A stretch of DNA of 64,000 nt from Anthoceros angustus (Eukaryota; Streptophyta; Anthocerotopsida; Anthocerotales; Anthocerotaceae): NCBI GenBank assembly GCA_010909165.1, contig MU008192.1:186001-250000 (forward strand), given 5' to 3'. Positions 55,671 through 64,000 of the stretch are shown here, piece by piece (the first letter of the stretch is position 1; each line of letters starts with the position of its first letter). The translations under genes and the position numbers were made by a program. Under the pieces are notes generated by a model, which saw only the letters and a list, made by a program, of their open reading frames with translations, searched no databases and was not told where the DNA came from.

Positions 55671-56147
55671 GTAAAGTGGTATCGCCTCTGTTTAGCACGA
55701 GCAAAAGCATGAGAGCACAAGAGAATTATACATTAAGATCAAGAAAGGTATATAAAAGAGTGAGAGTATTGTAACTGCTTTTAAACCTAATAAGTTATCG
55801 ATGACCTAACCCTAATGAAGCGCAAAGCAAAGTTGATAATACTCACGTAAGGAACTAGGTCAACTAGCATCTAAATTAAATTGGCTAGAAACCAAAACAC
55901 GTCTTTTGAAACCCATATCCAAGCCAGTTTACTCTAGTTTGTGACCCTGTAGTCTCCTACATACCTGGTAGCAGCCCATATCAACCTAAACCTGAACCAG
56001 CAGCCTTAACCTCTAGAAAAATGTCACAGCATCGCTGACTTTTTCAAGTCAGACATAACAATCTTGTAGGACACCTACACACACAAAAAAAAAACTAATC
56101 TTAGAATCTGCTCCAAGGTAGGGTTAGTCTTTTTAAAGCAACACAAA

Positions 56148-57731
56148 ATGGGCTCTAGCCAACCCACAATAACACAAATACATACAACTAAAATTGAAAT
56201 CAAGGATAGGGATAGGTTTAACGGTACAGATTTTGCAATATGGCGAATGCGAATGGAAGCCATATTTGAAGAACATGACCTGATTGATATTGTTACTAGG
56301 GCTCTTGCTCAGCCTGAAAATCCTACTCCACCACCTGCAGCAGGATCTCCAGCATCCCTTGCTATTACCGCATGGCACAAGAATGATAAACTAGCTCGCA
56401 GTATCCTCCTATCAGCACTTGATAGGAATATGATGCATCATACTCAAGGCCAGCAGACTGCTGCAGCTGTCTGGAAAGTATTCAATGATAGGTTTCCTGC
56501 CAAGGACCCGATGTCCTTGGTTAACTCTATACATCTCTTTTATACTCTCCGTATGAAGGAGTCAGATACTGTGGAACAATATGTAAATAAGTTCCGCACC
56601 CTCCAAGCTAAGTTATCCTCTGCAGGACATGATATAACAAAATCAGCAGCTGCAACAATTTTGCTGACTTCCCTACCTGCCAGCTACCGGAGTTTTGTAA
56701 GCACACAAGCTTCATTAATGAGGAAAACACCCAGCTATACCTTATCCGAGCTTATTGGGGCTTTACTTGAAGAAGAATCCAGCAGGGTGAGTTTGGGACG
56801 ATCCTCCCATCACCCACAACAACATGTTTTATTTACCTCCCGAGGTAGAGGCAGAGGCCGTGGAGGATACAAACCTTATCCTAATCCACGACGTCCTTAT
56901 TCAGGACCAGGCAGTACATCAACTGCACCACATAGGGTTAAGGGCCCTTGCAACTGTTGTCGTATTCCGAGTCATTTTGAACATGAGTGCCGGAAGAAAC
57001 TTGCAGGGGAACCTAGACGCTTTGCAGCAGAAACAAATGTTGCTGTTAGACCAAATAACAACAATTCAAAAACACCAGCCATTTTAGCTGTCTGCTTTTC
57101 ACTAACCAGGGCAGGTAGACACATGTGGTTTCTGGATTCCGGGGGTACTAACCATATTTGTCAGTCCCGCGATATGTTTATTACCTACATCACAACAACT
57201 ACCAGTCAGTTCGTCCTCTTAGGGGATGATAGTGGACTTGCTATCCATGGGTCTGGAGATGTTAGATTGCAACTCAATCATGGTCATGAGATCACTTTAA
57301 AAGGTGTTCTACATGTCCCAAAGATGACCAAAAATTTACTTTTAATTCACAAGCTAACTTCAGATCACAGTTTGCAAATTACCTTCACACCTAAGTCATG
57401 TTTTGTGACTCTTGCTCATGACAGTAAGCTAGTCTTAGCTTCAGGAGTCCCCTACCATGACCTGTATAGTCTGCAAATCACAGCAGCCACCAACACACAT
57501 GGTGAGAAACAAGCCTTAGTTTCAGATGCTAAACCTGGAGTTAGCACAACTTTCCTTTGGCACAGCAGACTATGCCATCCTAGCCATGGATACCTGCAGC
57601 AAGTTCTAAGACATCCAGACCTATATAAGGATGGACTTACTTTTAAAGCTGATGACAACTTGTTTTGTGAGAGCTGCCAGTTCGGGAAGCTCTCTCAAAA
57701 ACCCTATAATGATCCATCTCCTACTAGGTAA
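56148..57731 (+). CDS. Copia B gag - pre-integrase polyprotein part
   Basis: 527 codons, open. It has the gag/UBN2-like part (FNGTDFAIWRMRMEAIFEEH; MKESDTVEQYVNKFRTLQAK), an RG-rich stretch (SRGRGRGRGGYKPYP), a zinc knuckle (CNCCRIPSHFEHEC), the aspartic-protease region (WFLDSGGTNHICQS, with DSG) and the pre-integrase zinc segment (LWHSRLCHPSHGYLQQVL ... CESCQFGK). It is cut after PSPTR by the nested element and continues at 61002 with the integrase core. Confidence 0.9.
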   Translation: MGSSQPTITQIHTTKIEIKDRDRFNGTDFAIWRMRMEAIFEEHDLIDIVTRALAQPENPTPPPAAGSPASLAITAWHKNDKLARSILLSALDRNMMHHTQGQQTAAAVWKVFNDRFPAKDPMSLVNSIHLFYTLRMKESDTVEQYVNKFRTLQAKLSSAGHDITKSAAATILLTSLPASYRSFVSTQASLMRKTPSYTLSELIGALLEEESSRVSLGRSSHHPQQHVLFTSRGRGRGRGGYKPYPNPRRPYSGPGSTSTAPHRVKGPCNCCRIPSHFEHECRKKLAGEPRRFAAETNVAVRPNNNNSKTPAILAVCFSLTRAGRHMWFLDSGGTNHICQSRDMFITYITTTTSQFVLLGDDSGLAIHGSGDVRLQLNHGHEITLKGVLHVPKMTKNLLLIHKLTSDHSLQITFTPKSCFVTLAHDSKLVLASGVPYHDLYSLQITAATNTHGEKQALVSDAKPGVSTTFLWHSRLCHPSHGYLQQVLRHPDLYKDGLTFKADDNLFCESCQFGKLSQKPYNDPSPTR

Positions 57732-57931
57732 AGTGGTATCGCCTACGCTGGAGCACGAGCAGCAAAACGCATGAGAGCACAAGAGAATTATACATTAAGA
57801 TCAAGAAAGGTATATAAAAGAGTGAGAGTATTGTAACCGTTTTTAAACCTAATAAGTTATCGATGACCTAACCCTAATGAAACGTTAATAAAACTAGAGT
57901 TAGGTATGAACTAAAAATATATTATCCAATA
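57729..57931 (-). repeat. Copia C 3' LTR (left)
   Basis: 203 bp, TAAAGTGGTATCGCC ... TATTATCCAATA on the plus strand. The ends are TA...TA, not the usual TG...CA. Adjacent to the polypurine tract. Confidence 0.92.
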
Positions 57932-58488
57932 CCCCCCCTCAGACCTAACTCAGGTAGAAACGCTTATGAAACGCTATCCAAAACTTGGCTGAGGAACGAG
58001 GGGGGCGCAAAACACTGTCTTCGGCTATGGTAGATCCACTCAGCTAAGCGGTTGCATGCCTGCTAGAGCTTGCAGTGGCTATCATGCTAGCTGCATGGAT
58101 CCTGCTTCCACCTCGAGGCACTGCACCATACAGAGCTGCGAGAAAGAGGCCAAAACATAACCTGACGGGAGGAGCTGAAGTGAAAGTGTTGGAGCAGAAA
58201 TCCAAGCTGCGGTGTGGAAAAAGAAAATTCTCCCTATCATCGGCCTCGGTGGAGAGAAGAGGAGCTGGTCATCTTCCAGGCTGCTTGCTTGCTTCCGCTG
58301 CCAGATGACTCCTTGGAAGAAAGTAAGTTGATAAGGTGCCCTAATTAAATACTAGTGTTGCTTCATCCAGGCTAGCAGGTGATCCGTGGACACGTTGTGC
58401 GCTAGGGATCAATGACATGCATGACACACGACTGGTGTGCGTTGAAAGGATGTCCCAATCTTTGATCAGGAGCTAAGCTCCTCCACCC

Positions 58489-59181
58489 TCAGTGTTGGTG
58501 ATGTGCATGCTTGAATCTTTCTTTGTCAATCAGCCTAATTGTCGATCGATCATGAGTTGCCTTTGGAAGTCCCTTTGTAAGCAGGTCAGCCACATTGGCT
58601 GAAGTATGCACATATTGAAGCTTGATTGTCCCCATGTCTGCTGTCTGACGGATAAAGTGAAATTGTATCTCTATGTGTTTAGATCTTGCATGCAGAATAG
58701 GGTTGGCTGTTAGGGCTATCGCTGACTGGTTATCGCACTGCAATAGAGCTGGTCCAGGCTGCTCCCAATGAATACCATCTAGAAATTGACGGACCCAAGT
58801 GATCTCACGGGCAGCCAAGGAAAGTGCACCATACTCGGCTTCAGTAGACGAGAGGCTGACTGTTGATAGCTTCTTAGATTGCCAACTAATTGCTGAGCCT
58901 TGCAGGAGGACACAATATGCAGCAATGGACTTGCGGGAGTCTACGTCTCCTGCCCAATCGGCATCTGAGAAAGAGGTGAGTACACTGTTGCCATCATGTG
59001 AGTACTTGAGGAACATATGTTGAGTTCCCTTCAAATAGCGAAGTATTCTTTTGACAGCCACCCAATGCTTTGGTCCAGGGTTTGCAAGAAAAGCGGGAAA
59101 CAATGCCAACGGCTTGAAATATCCGACGAGTCCATCCAGCAAGATAAAGGAGACTGCCAACTGCCTCCCTATAAGGTACAA
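58489..59181 (-). CDS. Copia C RNase H region
   Basis: Reads HWVAVKRILRYLKGTQHMF, SFSDADWAGDVDSRKSIAAY, SSTEAEYGALSLAAREITWV, LLQCDNQSAIALTANPI and SKHIEIQFHFIRQTADMGTI: the complete Copia RNase H with its D-E-D residues. The start of the frame is shifted from the RT frame by an indel at about 59090. Confidence 0.9.
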   Translation of the reverse strand: MYLIGRQLAVSFILLDGLVGYFKPLALFPAFLANPGPKHWVAVKRILRYLKGTQHMFLKYSHDGNSVLTSFSDADWAGDVDSRKSIAAYCVLLQGSAISWQSKKLSTVSLSSTEAEYGALSLAAREITWVRQFLDGIHWEQPGPALLQCDNQSAIALTANPILHARSKHIEIQFHFIRQTADMGTIKLQYVHTSANVADLLTKGLPKATHDRSTIRLIDKERFKHAHHQH

Positions 59182-59884
59182 TTTGCATGGCTGCTTTCTC
59201 CAGATCTGTAAGAGGGCAGTCTTCTAATGACAGTTTGTCGCTTGTAGAAACAGGCGTGGAGACTGGATTGGCACCCTTTAGATTGAATTTAGTCAACAAT
59301 TGCCGAATGAAATGAGACTGGTGGATACATACATTGGTCATGTTCGGATCAAAAAGGAACTGAATGCTGAGGGCGAACTTCAAAGGGCCAACATCAGTCA
59401 TATCCCACTCTTGAGAAAGTTCATGTTTAATAGAAGAGAGGATCTGCTCATCACTGGCGAACAAGAAGTTGTCGTCCACATAAAGGGCGATGATACAGAT
59501 CTTCCCTGTCCTCTTGAGCACATACACACTGCAATCTGCAGCTAAAGGTACAAATCCAAGCTTACGAAGCTTTTTATCTGCCCTTGCATTCCGCATTCGA
59601 GCTGATTGTTTCAAGCCGTATAAGGACCTGAGCAGGTGACATACCAAGCGTGGATCAATGACGTACCCTTCAGGCTGAGTCATATAAATAGTCTCGGTAA
59701 GGTCTCCATTTAAAAACGCTGTCTTGACGTCCATTTGATGGACAAGTAGCTTGTGTTTTACAGCATAACATAGCAGAATTCGCATAGAAGTAGGTTTTAC
59801 CACTGGAATGAATGTTTCTGTGTAATCCAGGCCTTGGACCTGCGTATAACCACGTGCAACTAACCTTGCCTTATAGCGAGCCAC
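58994..59884 (-). CDS. Copia C reverse transcriptase
   Basis: Reads [52 protein letters not shown] and the catalytic ALYVDDNFLFAS, then LLYLAGWTRR. Core RT motifs including YVDD are present. The 5' joining region (NKTWELVTLPAD-like at 59890-60000) is out of frame. Probably recently active machinery in a now defective copy. Confidence 0.9.
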   Translation of the reverse strand: MARYKARLVARGYTQVQGLDYTETFIPVVKPTSMRILLCYAVKHKLLVHQMDVKTAFLNGDLTETIYMTQPEGYVIDPRLVCHLLRSLYGLKQSARMRNARADKKLRKLGFVPLAADCSVYVLKRTGKICIIALYVDDNFLFASDEQILSSIKHELSQEWDMTDVGPLKFALSIQFLFDPNMTNVCIHQSHFIRQLLTKFNLKGANPVSTPVSTSDKLSLEDCPLTDLEKAAMQIVPYREAVGSLLYLAGWTRRIFQAVGIVSRFSCKPWTKALGGCQKNTSLFEGNSTYVPQVLT

Positions 59885-60011
59885 AGAGCCATCGTGGTTC
59901 TAATTTGAACACCCACTTCGATGTAATAGGCCTCCTATCAGCGGGCAAGGTAACAAGTTCCCATGTCTTGTTGTCAATTAAACTCTGATATTCTGAGTCT
60001 ATTGCTTTTTG

Positions 60012-60330
60012 CTATTCGGCTTTCTGTGGCCCAGATAACGCCTCTTGATATGTTAATGGTGTGTCAGGAGGGTCAAGTACGGATGAAGCCATAGCATGGG
60101 CAAAAGCTGTGAGACTAGCACGAGGTGGTGGATCGTCCAGAGGGGGTTGTGCTACTGGTGCTACTGGCTGGTTACGAGAAACGAGGCTATCTCCAAGTAC
60201 GTAAGGGGGATCAATCCACTCTGATCTAGAGCGATGTGTACGAGCTGATCTCCTGAGAGGTAAGGGTTCCAACTCTGGTTCAGGAGCTGGTACGTCTAAG
60301 GGTGTCGACAAGAGGTACATTCTGCTCATC
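60012..60330 (-). pseudogene. Copia C integrase-RT linker
   Basis: Reads PEPELEPLPLRRSARTHRSR and SEWIDPPYVLGDSLVSRNQP, the LRRS.R.....W..PP linker between integrase and RT in Copia. Nothing recognisable of integrase remains to its right; 60330-60780 holds no clear domain. Confidence 0.8.
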
Positions 60331-60781
60331 TAAGTCTAAAGCATTTGGTAAAACATCTGCAGGTGGAGGATCCTGATCTACTGGATCTAGCGGTTGACCA
60401 GCAACAGGGCCATGGACAAACTGCGATTGAGGGTGAAAAATTACAGCAATGTGTTGGGCGCAGTGGGGTGATGTCGTTGTTGGCCAGTATCACGACCACA
60501 ACTAGTTTCGGAGAGAGAAGCGCGTTCTTTGGCATAATCTCTTGAGACATTTTGCAAGCAAGTCACTTGCGCATTCTCTCAAATCGCTCCCATTGGCTAT
60601 ATGCCTGCCAGAATTGCTTGCGGGCTCTAATGTAGGCTTGTTTCTCCTCCTCATCCGGGAGTAATGGTGGGCTGCACCCACCGGGCGACTTATGTCTGAT
60701 CACGTGCATCCATACGCCACAATTACACTCTAATTGCGATGCTTAGACATGAAGGATTGTAGAAGCAATTTATGCATTATT

Positions 60782-60793
60782 GCTCTGATACCA
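60782..60793 (-). other. Copia C primer binding site (initiator tRNA-Met)
   Basis: GCTCTGATACCA on the plus strand directly before the right LTR. Confidence 0.9.
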
Positions 60794-60996
60794 TAAAGTG
60801 GTATCGCCTACGCTGGAGCACGAGCAGCAAAACGCATGAGAGCACAAGAGAATTACACATTAAGATCAAGAAAGGTATATAAAAGAGTGAGAGTATTGTA
60901 ACCGTTTTTAAAGCTAATAAGTTATCGATGACCTAACCCTAATGAAACGTTAATAAAACTAGAGTTAGGTATGAACTAAAAATATATTATCCAATA
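60794..60996 (-). repeat. Copia C 5' LTR (right)
   Basis: 203 bp, near-identical to the left LTR; the two visible differences are TTATACAT/TTACACAT and AAACCTAA/AAAGCTAA. Confidence 0.93.
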
Positions 60997-61001
60997 CTAG
61001 G

Positions 61002-61604
61002 GCTACACAATTGTTGGAAGTAGTCCATTCAGATATATGTAGACCAATGTCCTCTCACTCTTTTGGCGGAGCAATCTATTTTCTCTCCTTCCTAGATGAA
61101 TGGAGTCACTACTGCCAGCTATATTTCCTACATAGCCGCCAGCAGACTTTTTCCAAGTTTACTGAATATGCAGCTATGGCAGAAGCACAAACATGACATG
61201 TTATTAAACGGCTGCATAGTGACAACGCCAAGGAATATCTGAGTGCAGAATTCACAAATTTCTGCAAACAAAAGAGGGTCATACATCAGCTCACTATCCC
61301 CTATCATCCACCACAAAATCCCTACGTTGAAAGATATAACAAGACAATTCAGGAAAGGACAAGGGCAACTCTTACAGCCGCTGGACTTACAAGGGGATAT
61401 TGGGCTGAAGCAGTGGATTCAGTCAATTATGTGGCCAGCAGATTGCCTCTGAAACCACTCTATGACACCACTCCCTATCAAAGGTGGACTGGCAACAAGC
61501 CTCGGATCAGCCATCTCAGGACGTTTGGCGCCTCAGCCTATGCTTTTGTACTTGAGGATAAAAGACGAAAATGGACAACAAGGCCACCAAGCATATCTTT
61601 GTAG
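61002..61604 (+). pseudogene. Copia B integrase core
   Basis: Reads LLEVVHSDICRPMSSHSFGG, FSKFTEYAAMAEAQ, stop, then HSDNAKEYLSAEFTNFC, YHPPQNPYVERYNKTIQERT and YWAEAVDSVNYVASRLPLKP. The DDE residues are D (VHSD), D (HSDN) and E (VERYN). A TGA at 61194-61196 and later shifts break it. The frame continues the polyprotein cut at 57728. Confidence 0.88.
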
Positions 61605-62245
61605 GATACTCAGATTCTGTTAAGGGATACAAACTATATAACCCCTTAACAAAAGAATTGACCATTGCCAGAAGTGTAAGTTTCAATGAGTCTTACATTT
61701 TGAAGTCTCATCTCCATGCTGTATCTTGCCATGATATGCTGCCACCAGCGTCTGTCCATGGGCATACACCTCAGTCAGTTTTCAATCAAGATTATGATAC
61801 AAATGCTGAGGATTATCATGAATCACTCTATGAACCTGATGAGGCTACAGACAATTTACATATTCCAGCAATTGCTCTTCCTCCAGATCTGGATCCAATT
61901 ATTGCTGACCAGGACATACAAGAGATCCAGCCACCAGATCTGCAATTTCCATATTTGAATTATGAACATGAGCCTGATCCTGCACAGGAAGAAATTTTAG
62001 ATCAGCCTAATCAACCAAACTCAGAGATGAATTTTCAGGCTGCACATGATCCCTTACCTCTTCGCCGTTCAGCCAAGCCGCATAGACCTAGATCTGAATG
62101 GTTTGAGCCTCCTTATGTACCAAGCGATAGTTTTGTTTCTTGCCCAAGCTATAGTGCGATGGTAAGCGGACAATGTGCCTCCCTAACACAAATGGCACAC
62201 CACATGGCATTGCTATGGAGCCACGGATACTCCTATGACTTATAA
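61571..62245 (+). pseudogene. Copia B integrase end and linker
   Basis: KHIFVGYSDSVKGYKLYNPL, then an acidic Asp/Pro-rich linker and PLRRSAKPHRPRSEWFEPPY. The linker parallels that of Copia C, so the two elements belong to one lineage. Confidence 0.85.
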
Positions 62246-62289
62246 AAGAAGCACTCTCATCACCGCAAAAGGCGAATGAAAAGGCTATA

Positions 62290-63370
62290 GGCGGTGAATA
62301 CGGTCCTTGATAGAAAACAAGACGTGGAAACTAGTAAAATTACCTGCAGGACGTAAGGCTATTTCGTCTAAATGGGTCTTTAAATTAAAGCTCGACCCTG
62401 ATGGGACAGTAACTCGTTATAAAGCCCGTTTAGTAGCCCGTTGACACACACAAGTTCAGGGACTTGACTACGATGAAACATTCAGTCCAGTGTTTAAACC
62501 AACATCCATGTGCATCCTGCTTTGTTATGCCATCCAGACCCATCTATTAGTCCACCAAATGGACGTTAAGACAGCTTTCTTGAATGGACCACTAGACACA
62601 GTTATTTTCATGCAGCAGCCGGAAGGATACATTCTGGACCCTTCTCTGGTCTGCGAACTGCTCCAATCCTTATACGGGCTTAAGCAATCAGCCCGCATTT
62701 GGAACGATAGGGCTGCCGCAAAACTCAAGGCATTAGGTTTTGTGCCACTAACTGCTGATTGCAGTGTATTCATTCTGCGAACAGCACAAGACTTGTGTAT
62801 TATTGCGTTATATGTAGATGATAATTTCATCTTTGCCAGCAGCCAGGAAGTCATGACCAGGATTAAGAAGAACTTATCTGATGAGTGGGACATGACGGAT
62901 GTCGGTCCTCTTCGATTTGCCCTTGGGATACAGTTCCACTTTAATCCAATAGACTCCTCAGTAACCCTGCACCAGGAACATTTTATCAAGCAGATACTAA
63001 CCAAGTTCAAGTTAGAAGATATAAATCCAGTTGGTACACCTGTTGCGGCAGGTGAGAAATTATCTTTACAGGACTTGAGGTCGTCGGTAGCCTCCTCTAC
63101 TTGGCAGGATGGACACGACCTGATATATCACAAGCAACAAGGATTGTATCAAGATATCTATCTAATCCGGGCAAACGTCATTGGGTAGCTGTTAAAAGAA
63201 TCCTACTCTATCTCAAAGGGACCAGAGACTTATGGCTAAAATACACCAAGGCCACAAATTTTATCCTAACCTGCTACTCGGATGCAGATTGGGCAGGCGA
63301 TGTTGATGGTCGAAAATCAATTGTAGCTTACTGCACCTTGCTCTGTGGATCAGCAGTAAGTTGGCCCTGC
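62290..63370 (+). pseudogene. Copia B reverse transcriptase and partial RNase H
   Basis: [20 protein letters not shown]-like start, then YKARLVAR followed by a stop (TGA at about 62441), FKPTSMCILLCYAIQTHLLV, VHQMDVKTAFLNGPLDTVIF, IIALYVDDNFIFASS, LGIQFHFNP. A frameshift at about 63085-63100 precedes MAGWTRPDISQATRIVSRYL and SDADWAGDVDGRKSIVAYC, where the RNase H ends abruptly. Confidence 0.88.
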
Positions 63371-64000
63371 CACCTGCAAACCCAGCACACATGTTATACA
63401 CGGCCACAGGAGAGACCAGCACACTGGACAAGGCCACAAGACAGATTCATCACAGGACGCACCTGCAGCACCCTGGAGGAAGCTCAACTACGATCTAATC
63501 AGTGTGCAGCAGCGGCAAATCCTCACCAATCCTTTTTCTTCTTCACGGCGATATGCCATTTGATGCGGGGCGTGGTACCCATGCCTCTCAGGCGAGACTC
63601 AGCGGTCGTATAATGGTGCCTCTCTTGCGCTGCGAGCAGGCGGCCTTCGCCACCTTCACCCGATCTAATTGTGGCGGCGACCATGTGATGTGGTGCGAGT
63701 AGCCGAGATCGGATCACACACACCATCGGGGAGCGGCAATAAGCCGGGCGGATCGGGGATCGCGCTGCCACAGCGCTCCCGCGCTTACATAGCGGCCGCG
63801 ACGCCTGCGGCGCTGGCCACCATCTCACGCCCGGCTTGCTGGCGGCCATCCCGTGATCGAGTTTTGGCCGTCCCAATGATCGAGTTTTCGCGGCCGTCCA
63901 CGAGCGGTCGAAGCCAGTCCTCAATCCCAGTGGATAAGGCATGGCCCGCCCGATATTTCATATATCATTTTTTTACCACCCTTGCGGTTTACCTATGATC
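63371..64000. other. No recognised gene
   Basis: About 0.6 kb, GC-rich after 63550. Antisense open frames exist but show no known motif. It is outside the Copia B similarity and may be the flank or another repeat. Confidence 0.5.

Larger units (their letters stand above)
53822..57881 (+). repeat. 1.99-kb tandem duplication in Copia B, including part of a nested LTR
   Basis: Copy 1 is 53822-55813 and copy 2 is 55814-57881. Both hold the gag to pre-integrase region and the first ~145 bp of the LTR of the nested Copia C, so the duplication postdates that insertion. The join carries AATGAA. Copy 2 keeps a 527-codon open frame; copy 1 is broken by many small changes that cluster at CAG/CTG triplets. 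Confidence 0.92.
57729..60996 (-). mobile_element. Nested Copia C, deletion derivative
   Basis: 3268 bp inserted in Copia B with the target duplication CTAGG (57724-57728 and 60997-61001). It has 203-bp LTRs at 57729-57931 and 60794-60996 that differ at about two positions. The primer site TGGTATCAGAGC (minus strand) is at 60782-60793, and a G-rich polypurine tract (GAGGGGGGG, minus strand) lies at 57932-57940. It keeps reverse transcriptase and RNase H but lacks most of gag and integrase. Confidence 0.95.
53583..63370 (+). mobile_element. Ty1/copia retrotransposon B (interrupted, 3'-truncated)
   Basis: A plus-strand element: leader frame, gag, pre-integrase up to 57728, then a nested element, then integrase, linker, reverse transcriptase and RNase H from 61002. 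The RNase H domain stops at about 63360 (CGSAVSWPCHLQT) and joins unrelated sequence. No LTR pair was found. The gag part is present twice as a 1.99-kb tandem duplication. Several stops break integrase and RT. Confidence 0.88.

Overview
The window is nuclear DNA of a land plant. It holds genes with short introns (about 50-260 bp) and GT-AG borders, several plastid proteins carried with N-terminal presequences (PetM, LPA2, a quinone-oxidoreductase), PPR-DYW organelle RNA-editing factors, and three Ty1/copia retrotransposons. Both PPR proteins carry the 'KP' form of the DYW deaminase domain (KKPA replaces the usual PG box, and the C-termini are GRP and DRN instead of DYW). From general knowledge, that form is confined to lineages with U-to-C editing: hornworts, some lycophytes and ferns. 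The close gene packing and short introns favour a hornwort, but this is inference; Isoetes-like lycophytes or ferns are not excluded.

Layout. 1-558: tail of a PPR-DYW gene. 559-6.6 kb: mostly gene-poor, with a decayed beta-glucosidase (GH1) on the minus strand at 3.7-4.8 kb. 6.7-21.3 kb: a dense gene block: petM(-), TOP3A(+, 23 exons), a PEBP/mL38-like gene(-), LPA2(+), ALKBH1(-), a plastid-type multi-pass membrane protein(+), and two tail-to-tail quinone-oxidoreductase paralogues (+ then -). 22.1-29.8 kb: a decayed duplicate of the membrane-protein tail plus a third oxidoreductase copy, split by a 6.9-kb minus-strand Copia element with a CCAAT target duplication; this element contains a nested fragment of another retroelement and an internal 1.15-kb tandem duplication. 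30-30.5 kb: Ty3/gypsy integrase debris. 31.9-34.8 kb: a complete intronless PPR-DYW:KP gene with an OSB-type 'PDF' ssDNA-binding motif at its N-terminus. 35.4-52.9 kb: a second gene block: pectin acetylesterase(-), a 70-aa membrane protein(+), GH27 alpha-galactosidase with a C-terminal membrane helix(-), VPS25(+), peroxisomal-type MDHAR(+), MaoC dehydratase(-), PCC1/LAGE3(+), and an intronless 1838-codon PA200/PSME4(+). 53.6-63.4 kb: a plus-strand Copia element, itself interrupted by a 3.27-kb minus-strand Copia derivative with 203-bp LTRs and a CTAGG target duplication. The last 0.6 kb has no recognisable gene.

The host genes are mostly housekeeping and show no operon-like logic. Functional themes are plastid biogenesis (PetM, LPA2, membrane protein), redox and reactive-carbonyl handling (oxidoreductases, MDHAR), nucleic-acid maintenance (TOP3A, ALKBH1, PCC1) and organelle RNA editing. 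The most notable items are the DYW:KP editing factors and the PDF-PPR-DYW fusion. A caution: three tandem duplications have near-identical copies joined at short microhomologies, and in the two transposon cases the copies differ mainly at small CAG/CTG-centred clusters. This could reflect assembly or base-calling artefacts in methylated DNA, so frameshifts in repeats should be read with care. All exon borders given are by eye from splice consensus and protein-family conservation.
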